Below, piece by piece: positions 51,871 to 62,816 of a stretch of 64,000 bases of DNA; positions within the stretch are counted from its first letter, which is position 1; each line of letters opens with the position of its first letter. The DNA lies in contig JAILWY010000030.1 in NCBI GenBank assembly GCA_022113835.1, positions 2,081,001 to 2,145,000 of the forward strand, read 5' to 3'. The stretch is from Atopsyche davidsoni (Eukaryota; Arthropoda; Insecta; Trichoptera; Hydrobiosidae). Both the position numbers and the translations under genes were made by a program. Below the pieces are notes generated by a model that did no database searches, was not told the origin of the DNA, and saw only the letters and a program-made list of their open reading frames with translations.

Positions 51871-53380
51871 CGCGCTCTCCGCGTCCCGCTTCAGTCGAGT
51901 TCGGAACGCCGCGGTCGGCGGCTGTCGCGCGGCTCGCTCTCCGACGTTTCCGTCAGTGCTCGCTCGTCGTATTCGATATCGTAGTGTTACATAAACTTGA
52001 ACAAATATAAAGTGCCAAACTCGACGGAGACGCGTTCGCTCCCGTCGCGATGCGAACGGTTCGTCCCAAGTGACTTCCGAAGTGCTCGCCGTGCGGCGGC
52101 CACCGTCCGTCCGAATGGCGACGTTCTGTGTGCTCGGAATATTATTCACCGTTGTTCGTCCGCCGTCCGATCGCCGGCAGCTCTCCGGCGGCTCTCTGGC
52201 GACCGCGCGTTCTAGGTAACGTCCGCCAAACCCGAAGTCCCGCTCCGGCTCCTCCGCTCCCGATTCCCGTTGGAATGCCACGTCCGTGCGGCACTCCGAT
52301 TCCGCGCCCGCCGGGCGTCGAGAGCCCGAGCGCTCGCGCATTCCGCGGCTCGACTCGTTTCGACCGCGATTCCTTCGAGCGGAGTACGTAGTGAAGCACT
52401 TAAAAAAGTTTCTTTTGTTTGTCGCCATCGATCCGGCCGCGTCCGCGGGTGTCGCTCGGCGGAGTGCCGTTACGTCCGGCGGCTCTCGGCCGCGAGAAAG
52501 TTTCTTTTTGTGCAAGTTTGGCGGCGCGGGGGAGTGCCTGCAGTTTGGAAGTTGAGAAATAGCGCGAGGGCTCGGATACCGCTGGCCGGATTCGCCGCCG
52601 ATAAGATAAGCCGTCATCTTGGGTCGCGATCGCGTCGTTCGGCGACATCGCGTCGGTGTTGGATAATAATTTATAAAAATATTACTCAGGTTCGGCGGGC
52701 CGATCGTTCGAGTCGCCTGGTGTTTGAGTTTTTCGTTGTCAGGGTTCCGCTCCGTCCGTTCCCGAGCGGAGTGAAAATGAATACGGTCTCGGACGATATT
52801 CCCGGACGGTCGAATCTTCAGTACCGTTAATGATGTATACAAATAAAGCCAGTCGGTTCGCCTTGTCCGCGAGCGGGTCGATGTCGGTTCGATCCGGTTT
52901 TCGCTCGAGGTATGGGTAAATCTTACAGAGAATTAGTTTCTTTGTTTGTATTTTCTCCGGTTTTCGCACACTCGTTTTGCAATAACTGCGAATAAAAATG
53001 TACGTTTTTATTTTTTATAAGAACAAATCAGTTTTGAGAGGTCACGATGTGAAAGGTTCGGTTTGAAAAGTTTATCTATATGGTAATGTGCATTATTTCA
53101 ATAAAAGTGCGAGTGCATTTTTTCGAGTGCGGCAATTATTTGCGTGACCGAGTGACCCGAGATCGATTACAGAAACCGACCGAATGTTTATCTCGCGCGT
53201 TCGGATGATCTCCAATTTTTCGGCGATCAAATGGGATAGTGCATCTCGTTCCGGAGAAGCTGTACAAAACCGCAACGTTTTAAAGATATTCAGTGATTCT
53301 ATTGTTATTTTTATAATAAGCCAGCAACGAAAGAAAAACGTAAAGATATGACGCGATTGTTACCCTGCATCCCTTTAGCT

Positions 53381-54003
53381 TTTCAGGAACAATTTAAAAA
53401 TCTCTAAACATAAAATAGTAAAGCCTTAAATTATAAAATGGAACAATTATCAAATATATATTTTTTTGTTCGTATGAAAAAAATCTAATTGAACTCTTAG
53501 ATTTTTCTTGAGCTAAGTCGGTAATGTGTATTTGTTGATTTAGAAAATGCCTTTAGTCAATTCAACTCTCAAAAACCTCGAAATGCAACAGACGCTGCAG
53601 CGGGCGCTTCTGGGGCATTTTCGCAGGTTATGAAGTGCCTCGAGCAACTACCCGCTCACTTCCACCGAGGAGCCGCGCACCTCCGTCCTTATCTGCGGGT
53701 CGACGGTCGACACTCGGACAATGTCAAATGGACTCTTGTCAAAATAGATTCTGTTTGCCAATGCGCCGCGCGGCTCGGCGCTCGCTCGGCTTTCGTGTCT
53801 TTTTCGGTTCGAAACGGAATCTTCCGACATGACCGATTGCACTGCGTATTCTTATTTCTACCGTTACAGAGCGAGAGTGACGTCTTCGGTCGGATTGACG
53901 GTCTTGAGACTGGTGAATTCCCCTTGTTAATTTTCATCTCGTCTTTACTCTTAGGCGAGACTGGACTTCCATATGAAACTATCCTAGCTCCGGTGTACAG
54001 TCA
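53381..54003. other. Spacer left of the piggyBac remnant
   Basis: Mixed composition; a GC-richer patch at 53625-53800 carries short overlapping ORFs on both strands with no recognisable product. Confidence 0.3.
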
Positions 54004-54007
54004 TTAA

Positions 54008-55051
54008 CCCTTTGCACTCTTTGATTTTTTTAGTTTTTCCGTTTACCAACTCCGAGGTAATTATGAGATTTTTGTTAATAAATTAAATGTTATTGTTACA
54101 CAATAGCTTATAATCATAAAACAAATTAATAAAATATTTTTATGATATTGTTATGATTGTTTAGTTGTAAGGTAGTAAAAAAAAGAGATAAGAGTCTATC
54201 AATAATATATTTTGCGTACAATTTAAAGTTTAAAATTTATTTTGGTGTGGTATTTTTTTAAAGATTCTCCTGGATGGAGGCCCGGCTTCCTTTCACAGGT
54301 CTCGCAACAGAATGTGCTTTCTCTTCTTCCTCCATGAACATTCCTATTGGAACACACCATGCAATTTTTATGTTTTTTCTGAGAATTAGAAAATATAAAA
54401 TGACTTTTTCCATCTAAGCGCTGAACAGTGTCACCTGTGGATATTCGCCCTGATTTTGATATCGGAGCACGAAAGTCTCCTATGAGCTCCAGTAACAACT
54501 TTTCTCTAAATGCTTTATAGCTTATTGGCTTTGCATTATTATTGCATTCTTTATACAATATATATGGATTTTCTATGGAGGTTTCTAGACCCTAGAAAAA
54601 CAGTTTTCTCCACCATTTTAATGTTTTTCGCATAAAACAATAGGATGTTGCGTATTGGTCTGCGACAACCACCTCGCTCATATTTATATTATCTGATTAA
54701 CTAACTGTTCATAAATAACAAACATACTCGGTACCTGTTATTGTTTGCAGGGTCTTGCTACCTGACTCTTTATGGCAGCAACCGCCCGCCCCCCGTCGAG
54801 TGACAAATCGTAAAAAGTGCTACATTCTCGTAAATATTTAGCTAATAATACTTTTGAATAACTTACCAAAATATCACGAATTTACTTATGTATGTCTTTC
54901 ACAATACATACAAAAGAGATTTGATAAAATAAAAATAATAATAATAAATATACTTTTGCCAAACACTGTAAAATGTCGAGCCCAGCTCGACATAGGAGTT
55001 GGCGTGAAGAAACGCGATGTCGAGTCCAGCTCGACATAGAAGTGGAAAGGG
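54008..55051 (-). mobile_element. piggyBac-type element, deletion derivative
   Basis: TTAA duplicated at 54004-54007 and 55052-55055. The termini CCCTTTGCACT / CCCTTTCCACT are inverted. A subterminal palindrome, GTCGAG(C/T)CCAGCTCGACAT, is repeated at the right end. Minus-strand transposase C-terminus: about 54700-54558 (MRKTLKWWRKLFF, a stop, GLETSIENPYILYKE), then 54558-54223 with KAFREKLLLELIGDFRAP, DTVQRLDGKSHFIF, CMVCSNRNVHGGRRESTFCC and ETCERKPGLHPGE (the zinc-binding C-terminal domain). The catalytic core is gone. Confidence 0.9.
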
Positions 55052-55125
55052 TTAAGGCGAGCGACGTACCGCTTTTTGAATACGGTTATGTTTTATTTCC
55101 CTGAAAATGATTGACGGTTAGTTCA

Positions 55126-56612
55126 CCGGTAGAATGCCCGAGGGCACGGGACTCACCGCGAACTCGGCCGGGCCGGGGCACACCGGAGTCTCCGGCGCGA
55201 CCACCGGTAGACTGCCCGAGGGCACGGGACTCACCGCGAACTCGGCCGGGCCGGGGCACACCGGAGTCTCCGGCGCGACCACCGGTAGACTGCCCGAGGG
55301 CACGGGACTCACCGCGAACTCGGCCGGGCCGGGGCACACCGGAGTCTCCGGCGCGACCACCGGTAGACTGCCCGAGGGCACGGGACTCACCGCGAACTCG
55401 GCCGGGCCGGGGCACACCGGAGTCTCCGGCGCGACCACCGGTAGACTGCCCGAGGGCACGGGACTCACCGCGAACTCGGCCGGGCCGGGGCACACCGGAG
55501 TCTCCGGCGCGACCACCGGTAGACTGCCCGAGGGCACGGGACTCACCGCGAACTCGGCCGGGCCGGGGCACACCGGAGTCTCCGGCGCGACCACCGGTAG
55601 ACTGCCCGAGGGCACGGGACTCACCGCGAACTCGGCCGGGCCGGGGCACACCGGAGTCTCCGGCGCGACCACCGGTAGACTGCCCGAGGGCACGGGACTC
55701 ACCGCGAACTCGGCCGGGCCGGGGCACACTGAAGTCTCCGGCGCGACCACCGGTAGACTGCCCGAGGGCACGGGACTCACCGCGAACTCGGCCGGGCCGG
55801 GGCACACCGGAGTCTCCGGCGCGACCACCGGTAGACTGCCCGAGGGCACGGGACTCACCGCGAACTCGGCCGGGCCGGGGCACACCGGAGTCTCCGGCGC
55901 GACCACCGGTAGACTGCCCGAGGGCACGGGACTCACCGCGAACTCGGCCGGGCCGGGGCACACCGGAGTCTCCGGCGCGACCACCGGTAGACTGCCCGAG
56001 GGCACGGGACTCACCGCGAACTCGGCCGGGCCGGGGCACACCGGAGTCTCCGGCGCGACCACCGGTAGACTGCCCGAGGGCACGGGACTCACCGCGAACT
56101 CGGCCGGGCCGGGGCACACTGAAGTCTCCGGCGCGACCACCGGTAGACTGCCCGAGGGCACGGGACTCACCGCGAACTCGGCCGGGCCGGGGCACACTGA
56201 AGTCTCCGGCGCGACCACCGGTAGACTGCCCGAGGGCACGGGACTCACCGCGAACTCGGCCGGGCCGGGGCACACCGGAGTCTCCGGCGCGACCACCGGT
56301 AGACTGCCCGAGGGCACGGGACTCACCGCGAACTCGGCCGGGCCGGGGCACACTGAAGTCTCCGGCGCGACCACCGGTAGACTGCCCGAGGGCACGGGAC
56401 TCACCGCGAACTCGGCCGGGCCGGGGCACACCGGAGTCTCCGGCGCGACCACCGGTAGACTGCCCGAGGGCACGGGACTCACCGCGAACTCGGCCGGGCC
56501 GGGGCACACCGGAGTCTCCGGCGCGACCACCGGTAGACTGCCCGAGGGCACGGGACTCACCGCGAACTCGGCCGGGCCGGGGCACACCGGAGTCTCCGGC
56601 GCGACCACCGGT
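55126..56612. repeat. Minisatellite, 78-bp unit x 19
   Basis: Nineteen almost identical copies of a GC-rich 78-bp unit containing CCCGAGGGCACGGGACTCAC, CTCGGCCGGGCCGGGGCACA and GACCACCGGTAGACTG. Units 8, 13, 14 and 16 share the same two linked substitutions (CACCGGAG to CACTGAAG); the others are the same. Because 78 is divisible by 3, several frames on both strands stay open for about 500 codons (26-residue peptide repeats). CCCGAGGGCAC at the start and GTGCCCTCGGG just after the array (56640-56650) form an inverted pair. Confidence 0.97.
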
Positions 56613-56654
56613 AGACTGTAGACTCACCGGTGAGTTCTGTGCCCTCGGGTTTTT

Positions 56655-57740
56655 TTTTCATTCGATTCATTCAAATACAAGCTTTGATGGTTTTATTGAT
56701 ATTTAATTGATTCAATATGTATATTGAAAAAAAAGTCATTTGCCATCTAAATAAAAATTATTTTTAAATCGGGTTGTTTGAAATCTTCAGACACTTGAAT
56801 GTTCTATTCGTGTTATCTCTTAAATCTTGAATGTTGGAATTTTCATTTGAGTTTTTGAGTGAAACTCTTAGTGAACATTTGTCGGGAAAATGTGTTATTT
56901 TGGATTTATTATATATTCTTTACTACAGTATCGGTAAATCCCAATAAATGCTAAATAAGCGTTTATCGATTAGGTTAGTTAACGTTTCAATACTAAATAT
57001 AAACGCCGTAAAGGGAAGAGCAATGGTCGATAGGTTAACGATCGCATCGTTTTCATTGTAGAGTGACGTTTTCATTTGTAATCCGGGAGTCTAGATTGAA
57101 TGTCCGTCGAAATCCTCGCCGTTGGTAATGCACGAAATCCGCAGATTTTTATAATTTAACCGTTATTAAAACTACAAGAATGTGCTTTCAAGCGTTAGAC
57201 CCACACCCGAATATGATTTTTTGGTTCTGCATATAAATTGTTCTAATTTAAAGTTCCGCATAAATTTTTTAATTAGTTTTAATTAACGAATGATCTCTCA
57301 CAGTCTGATCGTCGATCGTTTTGGATAATCGTCATTCCAAAAGAGTTGATCCGGTAAAACGAAAGTGCGCTTAGAACGATCCGTTTCGTCAAATTTCAAA
57401 TTTTTGAACTCTTGATTGGAATATAGTTCGTTTTTTTACTAATCATTATAATTCATCGCAGTCCTTTCTGTGTTACAAAATAGTGCACCGACTATGTACT
57501 CCTAATTTTCACATTTATACCTTCTTACATCGTTGCACACATTTAGATACACTACACTTGTTTTATTTGAGTAAACCTTTACATACAGGCTACGATGTAT
57601 TAGAATCGATATGGCAACAGTAGATTTCGAGATAAAGTTCGTGTCACTCGTCCCTATTTACACAAAAAATATAAAACGGTTTATATAGGGTAAATTGTTG
57701 TAATGGAGGGGGGGCGTCCTTTTTTTTGTTTCTAGAGTCT
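56655..57740. other. Intergenic AT-rich spacer
   Basis: No gene, repeat or RNA gene recognised between the minisatellite and the foldback end at 57.75 kb. Confidence 0.35.
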
Positions 57741-57744
57741 ACTT

Positions 57745-57790
57745 TTGACAGAGTACTCGGTGGAATTCCATTTTAATTAAAATATTTCTA
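57745..57790. repeat. Foldback MITE family FB1, terminal fragment (copy I)
   Basis: TTTTGACAGAGTACTCGGTG and GAATTCCATTTTAAT, then unrelated DNA. One terminus only. Confidence 0.75.
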
Positions 57791-57795
57791 GAGTA

Positions 57796-58610
57796 CTCGT
57801 TGCGGCGCGATCTATTCTATCGCCGCGACTAGAATACCGCGAGTGTCAACGCTAAGAGCGATTCGATTGCGCAAAAAAGTAAATATCGCCCAAACTCAGT
57901 ACGCCGACTTAGCGTGAATGATGAAAACCTGGACAGTATGACTATTGAAAAAACACGACCTTTCGGGTAGCCCGGCAGGCAAACGGGCGCTGCACTTGAT
58001 TCCTCGTTTTGTTTCACAAGTTGGCTCACATTCAAGCGGCCGCTATTCTCGCCGGAGAAAGTCGCACGAGAACCGAAAGCGCGGCTCGGCCCGGCTCGGC
58101 TCGGCTCGGCTCGGCTCGGCTCGGCTCGGCTCGGCTCGGCTCGGCTCGGCTCGGCTCGGCTCGGCTCGGCTCGGCTCGCGACCTCGGCAGTGGGGCTCGG
58201 CCTCGGCGATCGGCCCGAGCTGAGGCTTTCGACCGTTACTCGGCGGACACTGAAATTTGGGACATACGCATCGAGTCTGAAACGCTCTTCTGTCGTACAC
58301 GCCGGCATTGTTGAGTTCATCCATTTCTACAATCGCCAAAACTCAACGACGATAGATTGACATGATTGAAAACATCTGCGCGTTTGTGTCCTCTATTGTA
58401 TTATGATCCGCTCCGTGTATCATCAGACGCCTCGAACGACGTGTAGATGCATGCAGATGAAGAATTTAAATAAAAAACATTTCATCGAGAGGGATCAGCC
58501 TCACTAGCTTCGGTGTAAACAATTCAGGGACAGGAACGGCGGCACGTCTCGAGGATCGGTGCCAATCGTAGTGTGCATTTTATCAATTGATGAAAAATTT
58601 ACACTATCTA
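57796..58610. other. GC-rich region around a pentanucleotide repeat
   Basis: A GC-rich patch at 57960-58300 surrounds the (GGCTC)n array. Short ORFs on both strands read poly(RAEPS)- or poly(GSARL)-like peptides and are repeat artefacts. Confidence 0.35.
58081..58178. repeat. (GGCTC)n microsatellite
   Basis: About 19 copies of the 5-bp unit, near-perfect. Confidence 0.97.
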
Positions 58611-59214
58611 TTATATAATTACTAAAAATTATCAAAACATTTTTATATTTAAAGTAACCCTACTGTTTTTTGTACCAAATGAATACGAATGGATTTTTTT
58701 TTGACATGTCGATTGGGGTTTTGTACCTTTAAATACTAACAAAATTCAAAGTAATTTAATTAAAAATTATATAACATTTAATACTTGAATAATAATTTTT
58801 TGTTCAAATATCACCCGCACTTCAAAACAACTCGCTCAGGCTTCAGCCGCGGAGCCCGCGAGCGCCGGCCAGCGAGACTCATCATCATCGATCATCTTCC
58901 ATTTTAGCGAGGGATCAAGTTCAGTTCAAAATGTGAAAAAACTTCTATCCTCCTTTGCTTGGTCCGCGTTGGCCTTTTCATTTATCCGTTATCTCAGACT
59001 TTCATCATTTTAGTATGTACTTACTTTAAGGATTTTTAAACTGAAAAAGGAATACATAATAGTGAAAAAAATATTGAAATGGAAAATTTCGGAGTTCAGG
59101 TTGTAAAAATAGTTCGGTTCACGAAAAAAAGAATAAAATTCGACAGAACAATTTTATATATATATATTTAACATACCCGGCGCGTTCTACTGCGCTAAAT
59201 AAAGAAATAAAATA
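58611..59214. other. Spacer
   Basis: AT-rich with a GC patch at 58840-58890 (GCCGCGGAGCCCGCGAGCGC). No gene supported. Confidence 0.3.
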
Positions 59215-59355
59215 CTTTTTTTATTTGTTCGAAAAAAAAAAAAAAAAAAGGAAATTTTGTTTATTTATTAACTTTTTATCTTAATGCTAGTGGATATATT
59301 GAGTTTTTTCGGTAGGTGTGTAAACATAAAGTCTTTTCGGCGTTCCAACTCAATA
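59215..59355 (-). mobile_element. Helitron 3'-end fragment, inverted copy
   Basis: Reverse complement of 51070-51205, sharing TTATTTGTTCGAAAAAA, AAGGAAATTTTGTTTATTTA, TTAACTTTTTATCTTAATGC and GGTGTGTAAACATAAAGTC. It carries the end of the helicase tail and the terminus of the same Helitron family. Confidence 0.85.
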
Positions 59356-59361
59356 TATATT

Positions 59362-59772
59362 ATATATATATATGTATATATATATTTATATGTATATATA
59401 TATTTATATGTATATATATATTTATATGTATATATATATTTATATGTATATATATATTTATATGTATATATATATTTATATGTATATATATATTTATATG
59501 TATATATATATTTATATGTATATATATATTTATATGTATATATATATTTATATGTATATATATATTTATATGTATATATATATTTATATGTATATATATA
59601 TTTATATGTATATATATATTTATATGTATATATATATTTATATGTATATATATATATTTATATGTATATATATATTTATATGTATATATATATTTATATG
59701 TATATATATATTTATATGTATATATATATTTATATGTATATATATATTTATATGTATATATATATTTTTATA
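59362..59772. repeat. 20-bp tandem repeat, about 20 copies
   Basis: Unit TATATGTATATATATATTTA repeated about 20 times. One unit near 59645 is 2 bp longer. Any ORFs are (YI)n artefacts. Confidence 0.95.
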
Positions 59773-61270
59773 TATATTGTGAGTGTGTGTGAATATGTAT
59801 GTTTATGAATGTTGTGTGAATGAGTATGCAATTATGTTTGTTTTTTATGTTTATTTGTGCAAATTATTAGTGCGTGCTTTTTTGTGTATTTATATATATA
59901 CGTCTACGACAAGTACTGTGCTTGCATTTACCAACAAAGTTATTCAACTGTTTTATTATATTGTCAACATTGAGTGTATTTCCCCTGTTTTATTGCATGT
60001 TATAATATAATTGAATGTAGAAAATCTGATAACTTCCTAAGTCTTGCTCGACTTCTTTTCACTAAATCCTTAATATGGATGATTCCCGTCGAAACAAACC
60101 GGCACACGGTCTACGCCATGGCGATGGCCGCATCCGCCGCGGAACGGCAACACGGCAACACGGCAACACGGCCGGCCGCCGCGACCCGGCAACGCCGCCG
60201 GCCGTCCTCGCGTGCTCGCTGCGGGCGGGGCGAGGGGGGGGTCCCCTCCGCCCCCTCTCCGCCTCCTCTCCGCCCCCGCCCCGCCCCCTCTCCGCCCCCG
60301 CCCCGCCCCGCCAGTCTGCGCCCGCGCCCGCCGCGGACGGCCGCGTCGTGCCATTTTGCGCAAGTGAGGGCGTTCTCACGTCGCTTTCTTTGAATATTCT
60401 ATAATCCAATATGGTGTGCAGTTTATATAGTTCTTTAGATCTCTATGAAGTTTATAAATCAGTTCAACGCGTGTGTTGTGCTTTTATAAAAGCGCAAAGC
60501 ATTTTATAATTTTATTTTGAAATCCAATAACACTGTAAGTGTAATGCCCGATGTTATTATTACTCATTTTTCTGTGATGATTTCTCAGTATGGTGCGGAT
60601 AACCGTTATTATTTTGTATGTGTGAATATTTCAAACGTGCCTTAAGTTATATACTCTAATTCGAGTTTACGTTGGTTTTTCAAAATTATATTTCGTTAAA
60701 TGTTTTGTAAACTTGCGTTTCGGAGCAACCGACGCTCGACATACTAGAGATTTCTCTACAAAGCGACGAAAAACGCAGCAGTCCAACGCTATTCGGCTGT
60801 TCTCCATTGTATTTAGCATTCAGTGTTTGTTCGTTACATAAAGCTTCAATTGAATTGCCAATTTTCTACGTTATATGCTGTGTAGTCAAGTTTAAATTTA
60901 GAAGGCAGTTTCCTTGAAACAAAGTGTCAACGAAAGATTATTTTTCGGTGTTAATTAATATAAATTTTTACTGATATACGGCGAAAGTTGTTTTTTTTAG
61001 AATTGAGTACCGTTAGGTTTTAAAATGAAATGTTGGATCTGAAAAACGCACATTTTTCGTAATAGTGAAAAAACGGAATTCACGTAGTGACAACATTACT
61101 TTATTCTAAACGAATATTTTATTTTCGGTGCTTAAAGTTTACGCCGTATCGCCAAGGTTGTGTTGCCAGCGTACGTGGAAAACCTTGGTAGCCAGGTGGA
61201 AGTGTGGGTCCGTCGGTCAGCGTTTCATAAATAATCTTCAAAAAATATGTAAATACTCAAATTATCGAAC
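59773..61270. other. Region with a GC-rich island at 60.1-60.4 kb
   Basis: 60110-60365 is extremely GC-rich, with a CCGCCCC/CTCTCCGCC pyrimidine-rich series. Overlapping ORFs on both strands are Ala/Pro/Arg-rich and unsupported. It may be a promoter. The remainder is AT-rich with no gene. Confidence 0.35.
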
Positions 61271-61370
61271 TAAGTGTGTGATAATGCCAATGTGAAAGGC
61301 GGGCGAAACCGGTCACCAGTAAAATGAAACATGTGGAATAGTCACTAAAGTGTTTTATTTAAAATATTAT
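61271..61370. repeat. Foldback MITE family FB1, right-arm fragment (copy J)
   Basis: GATAATGCCAATGTGAAAGG, GCGAAACCGGTCACCAGTAA, ACATGTGGAATAGTCAC and AAGTGTTTTATTTAAAATAT, with no left arm. Confidence 0.8.
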
Positions 61371-61544
61371 ATATATAAATATATATAAGTTTTTTTAATT
61401 ATTACTTATCACAAGCTTTTGGTCATTATTCCGTCGTTCATTTCGCTTTCTGTGTATTGCATCAACAATACTTACAGAGTCCTGATTTAATTTTGTCTAA
61501 TTTTATCAAAATTATCGTAGAGGTTCTATATTTTGGCAGTTAGC

Positions 61545-61690
61545 AGCCTAGCCATGCCTAGCCATGCCTAGCCATGCCTAGCCATGCCTAGCCATGCTGA
61601 GGCGAGCCGAGCCGAGCCTAGCCATGCCGAGGCGAGCTTAGCCATGCCTAGCCATGCCGAGCCTAGCCTAGCCATGCCTAGCCGAGCCGC
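61545..61690. repeat. Mixed tandem repeat, CCTAGCCATG / CCGAG units
   Basis: About 14 copies of the 10-bp CTAGCCATGC unit intermixed with GAGCCGAGCC. The CCGAG core is the complement of the CTCGG unit at 58.1 kb. Confidence 0.95.
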
Positions 61691-62144
61691 TCGCCGTGTC
61701 GTCCTCCGTTGCGGAAACCGTAAGATATTCTCCGTTCTCTCGCGCCGGAAGTGCAAGCGAGATAGTCGCGGGTTAAATAGTGGATAAATTGACTTGTGCA
61801 ATTTGTTGTTATTTGTAAGGTTAGATCCGGTGACGAAATCAAAGGCTCAATTTTATCGGCCAAGTGCATTTTTTAAAATTAAGGTTTCTCTTCAGATTGA
61901 AAAAGCTCTATTAAACATCAATTTGCTGAAACTTATCGGTTGATTGCAAATCGATCGCATGTCGTGTCGCGACACATGTAGAGGGCTTTAGGCAGTAAAA
62001 AAAAGTGTGCAGAGATCTCTCAAAAACATGCCGGTCAAATAAACGTATTGAAATGAATGTGGCTAGTTGCCGTTAATGTGATCGTAATTTATATATATAT
62101 ATTAAAAACAAATTCAATGTTTTTCGCCTTAGACGTTCGTTCTT
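61691..62144. other. Spacer
   Basis: A short GC-richer patch to 61760, then AT-rich. No gene supported. Confidence 0.3.
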
Positions 62145-62357
62145 TTACTTTTTAGGTAGAAATTTCACTTTTGTTTCTTGGGTGTTTTTCTTTTTTGAAT
62201 GAGTTGCATATATCGGTGCATTTTTATCCAAGTGTTGATACACTACGTTGCGGGCCTTGATCTTGTCCCCGCGGGCGGCGTCAGCTCCGAGATCCTCGAC
62301 GACCACACTCGGCTCGGGAGCGTCCTTTCTCATCTTGGCCCATTTCAATAACTGAGG
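62145..62357 (-). CDS. Unrecognised candidate terminal exon (70 codons)
   Basis: Open from a reasonable acceptor (CATCCTCAG, just above 62357) to a TAA at 62147-62145. It reads LLKWAKMRKDAPEPSVVVED, then GDKIKARNVVYQHLDKNAP and a Lys-rich tail KVKFLPKK. The composition is plausible for a small basic protein and unlike the repeat-driven ORFs nearby, with codon-like GC at third positions in the first half. It could start at the Met at 62348, or be the last exon of a gene whose earlier exons lie to the right. No family recognised. Confidence 0.35.
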   Translation of the reverse strand, partial: PQLLKWAKMRKDAPEPSVVVEDLGADAARGDKIKARNVVYQHLDKNAPIYATHSKKKNTQETKVKFLPKK

Positions 62358-62737
62358 ATGCGCATAGATTATTTTTTTCAGGTCGTTAGGTATGCGGCAT
62401 CATTTACTGCGTGTTTTGATAGGTTTAAGCGTGCACGAAGCCCGCCGCGGCGATCCGGCCTCTATAAATACCCGTCATGTGTGCTAACTGGGTTAGCTGT
62501 GGCGGGGCAGTCTCTGTTTATAAACATTCCCGCTGCCGGAGTCTGGCGGCGATCGCACCGGCACCAGCACAGCCACATTCAGGAAGGGCGATGACTCCGA
62601 CGGTCCTCGTCCTGCTCCCGATACCGACATTTTTCCAGGAACTGCGTTATATCATCATCAAATTCCGCTGAGTTTCAGAAAAAAATATCTCGGAAAATTT
62701 AATAATATATATGCTAATATATATGAATATATATATG
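62358..62737. promoter_or_regulatory. GC-rich segment with a TATAAATA box
   Basis: TATAAATA at about 62463-62470 is followed about 30 bp later by GTGTGCTAAC inside a GC-rich patch (62430-62620). It may be a core promoter for a plus-strand transcript. Sequence-only and weak. Confidence 0.3.
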
Positions 62738-62816
62738 TAAACCCTGATTTATGCGAATTTCACTTAATGCGATTTTTCCGGAACGTATCCCTAGCGTAAA
62801 GCGGGGTATTACTGTA
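62738..62816. repeat. Tigger-like MITE end
   Basis: GTAAACCCTGATTTATGCGA, ACTTAATGCGATTTTTCC, GGAACGTATCCCTAGCG and AAGCGGGGTATTACTG match the right end of the 47266-47660 element. The left part is absent. Confidence 0.8.

Larger units (their letters stand above)
51206..53380. other. GC/CpG-rich island, candidate promoter and 5' UTR exons
   Basis: Strongly GC-rich, CpG-dense DNA, with tandem repeats at 51622-51674 and 51780-51870. Candidate donors include TCTAG|GTAACG (52215) and GCTCGAG|GTATGG (52910). Long ORFs exist on both strands (e.g. 52842-51739, minus) but are Arg/Ser/Pro/Ala-rich without domain features, as expected from GC-rich random frames. The most likely role is the promoter plus a noncoding first exon of a gene continuing rightwards. 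Confidence 0.4.

Noticed and set aside
51739..52842. 367-codon minus-strand ORF in the GC-rich island
   Set aside because: The opposite strand is also largely open. The peptide is Arg/Ser/Pro/Ala-rich without any motif, and it overlaps a 10-bp tandem repeat. Openness is explained by lack of stops in CpG-rich DNA.
53093..54007. Several 60-125 codon ORFs on both strands
   Set aside because: No recognisable product, overlapping on both strands, no splice structure.
55086..56706. Four roughly 500-codon ORFs over the minisatellite
   Set aside because: They follow from a stop-free unit of 78 bp, which is divisible by three. No start context, splice signals or unique flanking domain support a protein.
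57829..58339. 163- and 98-codon minus-strand ORFs with poly(RAEPS)
   Set aside because: Driven by the (GGCTC)n repeat; no domain outside it.
59284..59808. 174-, 158- and 136-codon YI-repeat ORFs
   Set aside because: Translation of the 20-bp TA-rich tandem repeat.
60062..60409. Overlapping ORFs on both strands at the 60-kb GC island
   Set aside because: Ala/Pro/Arg low complexity in four frames at once; no splice or start support.
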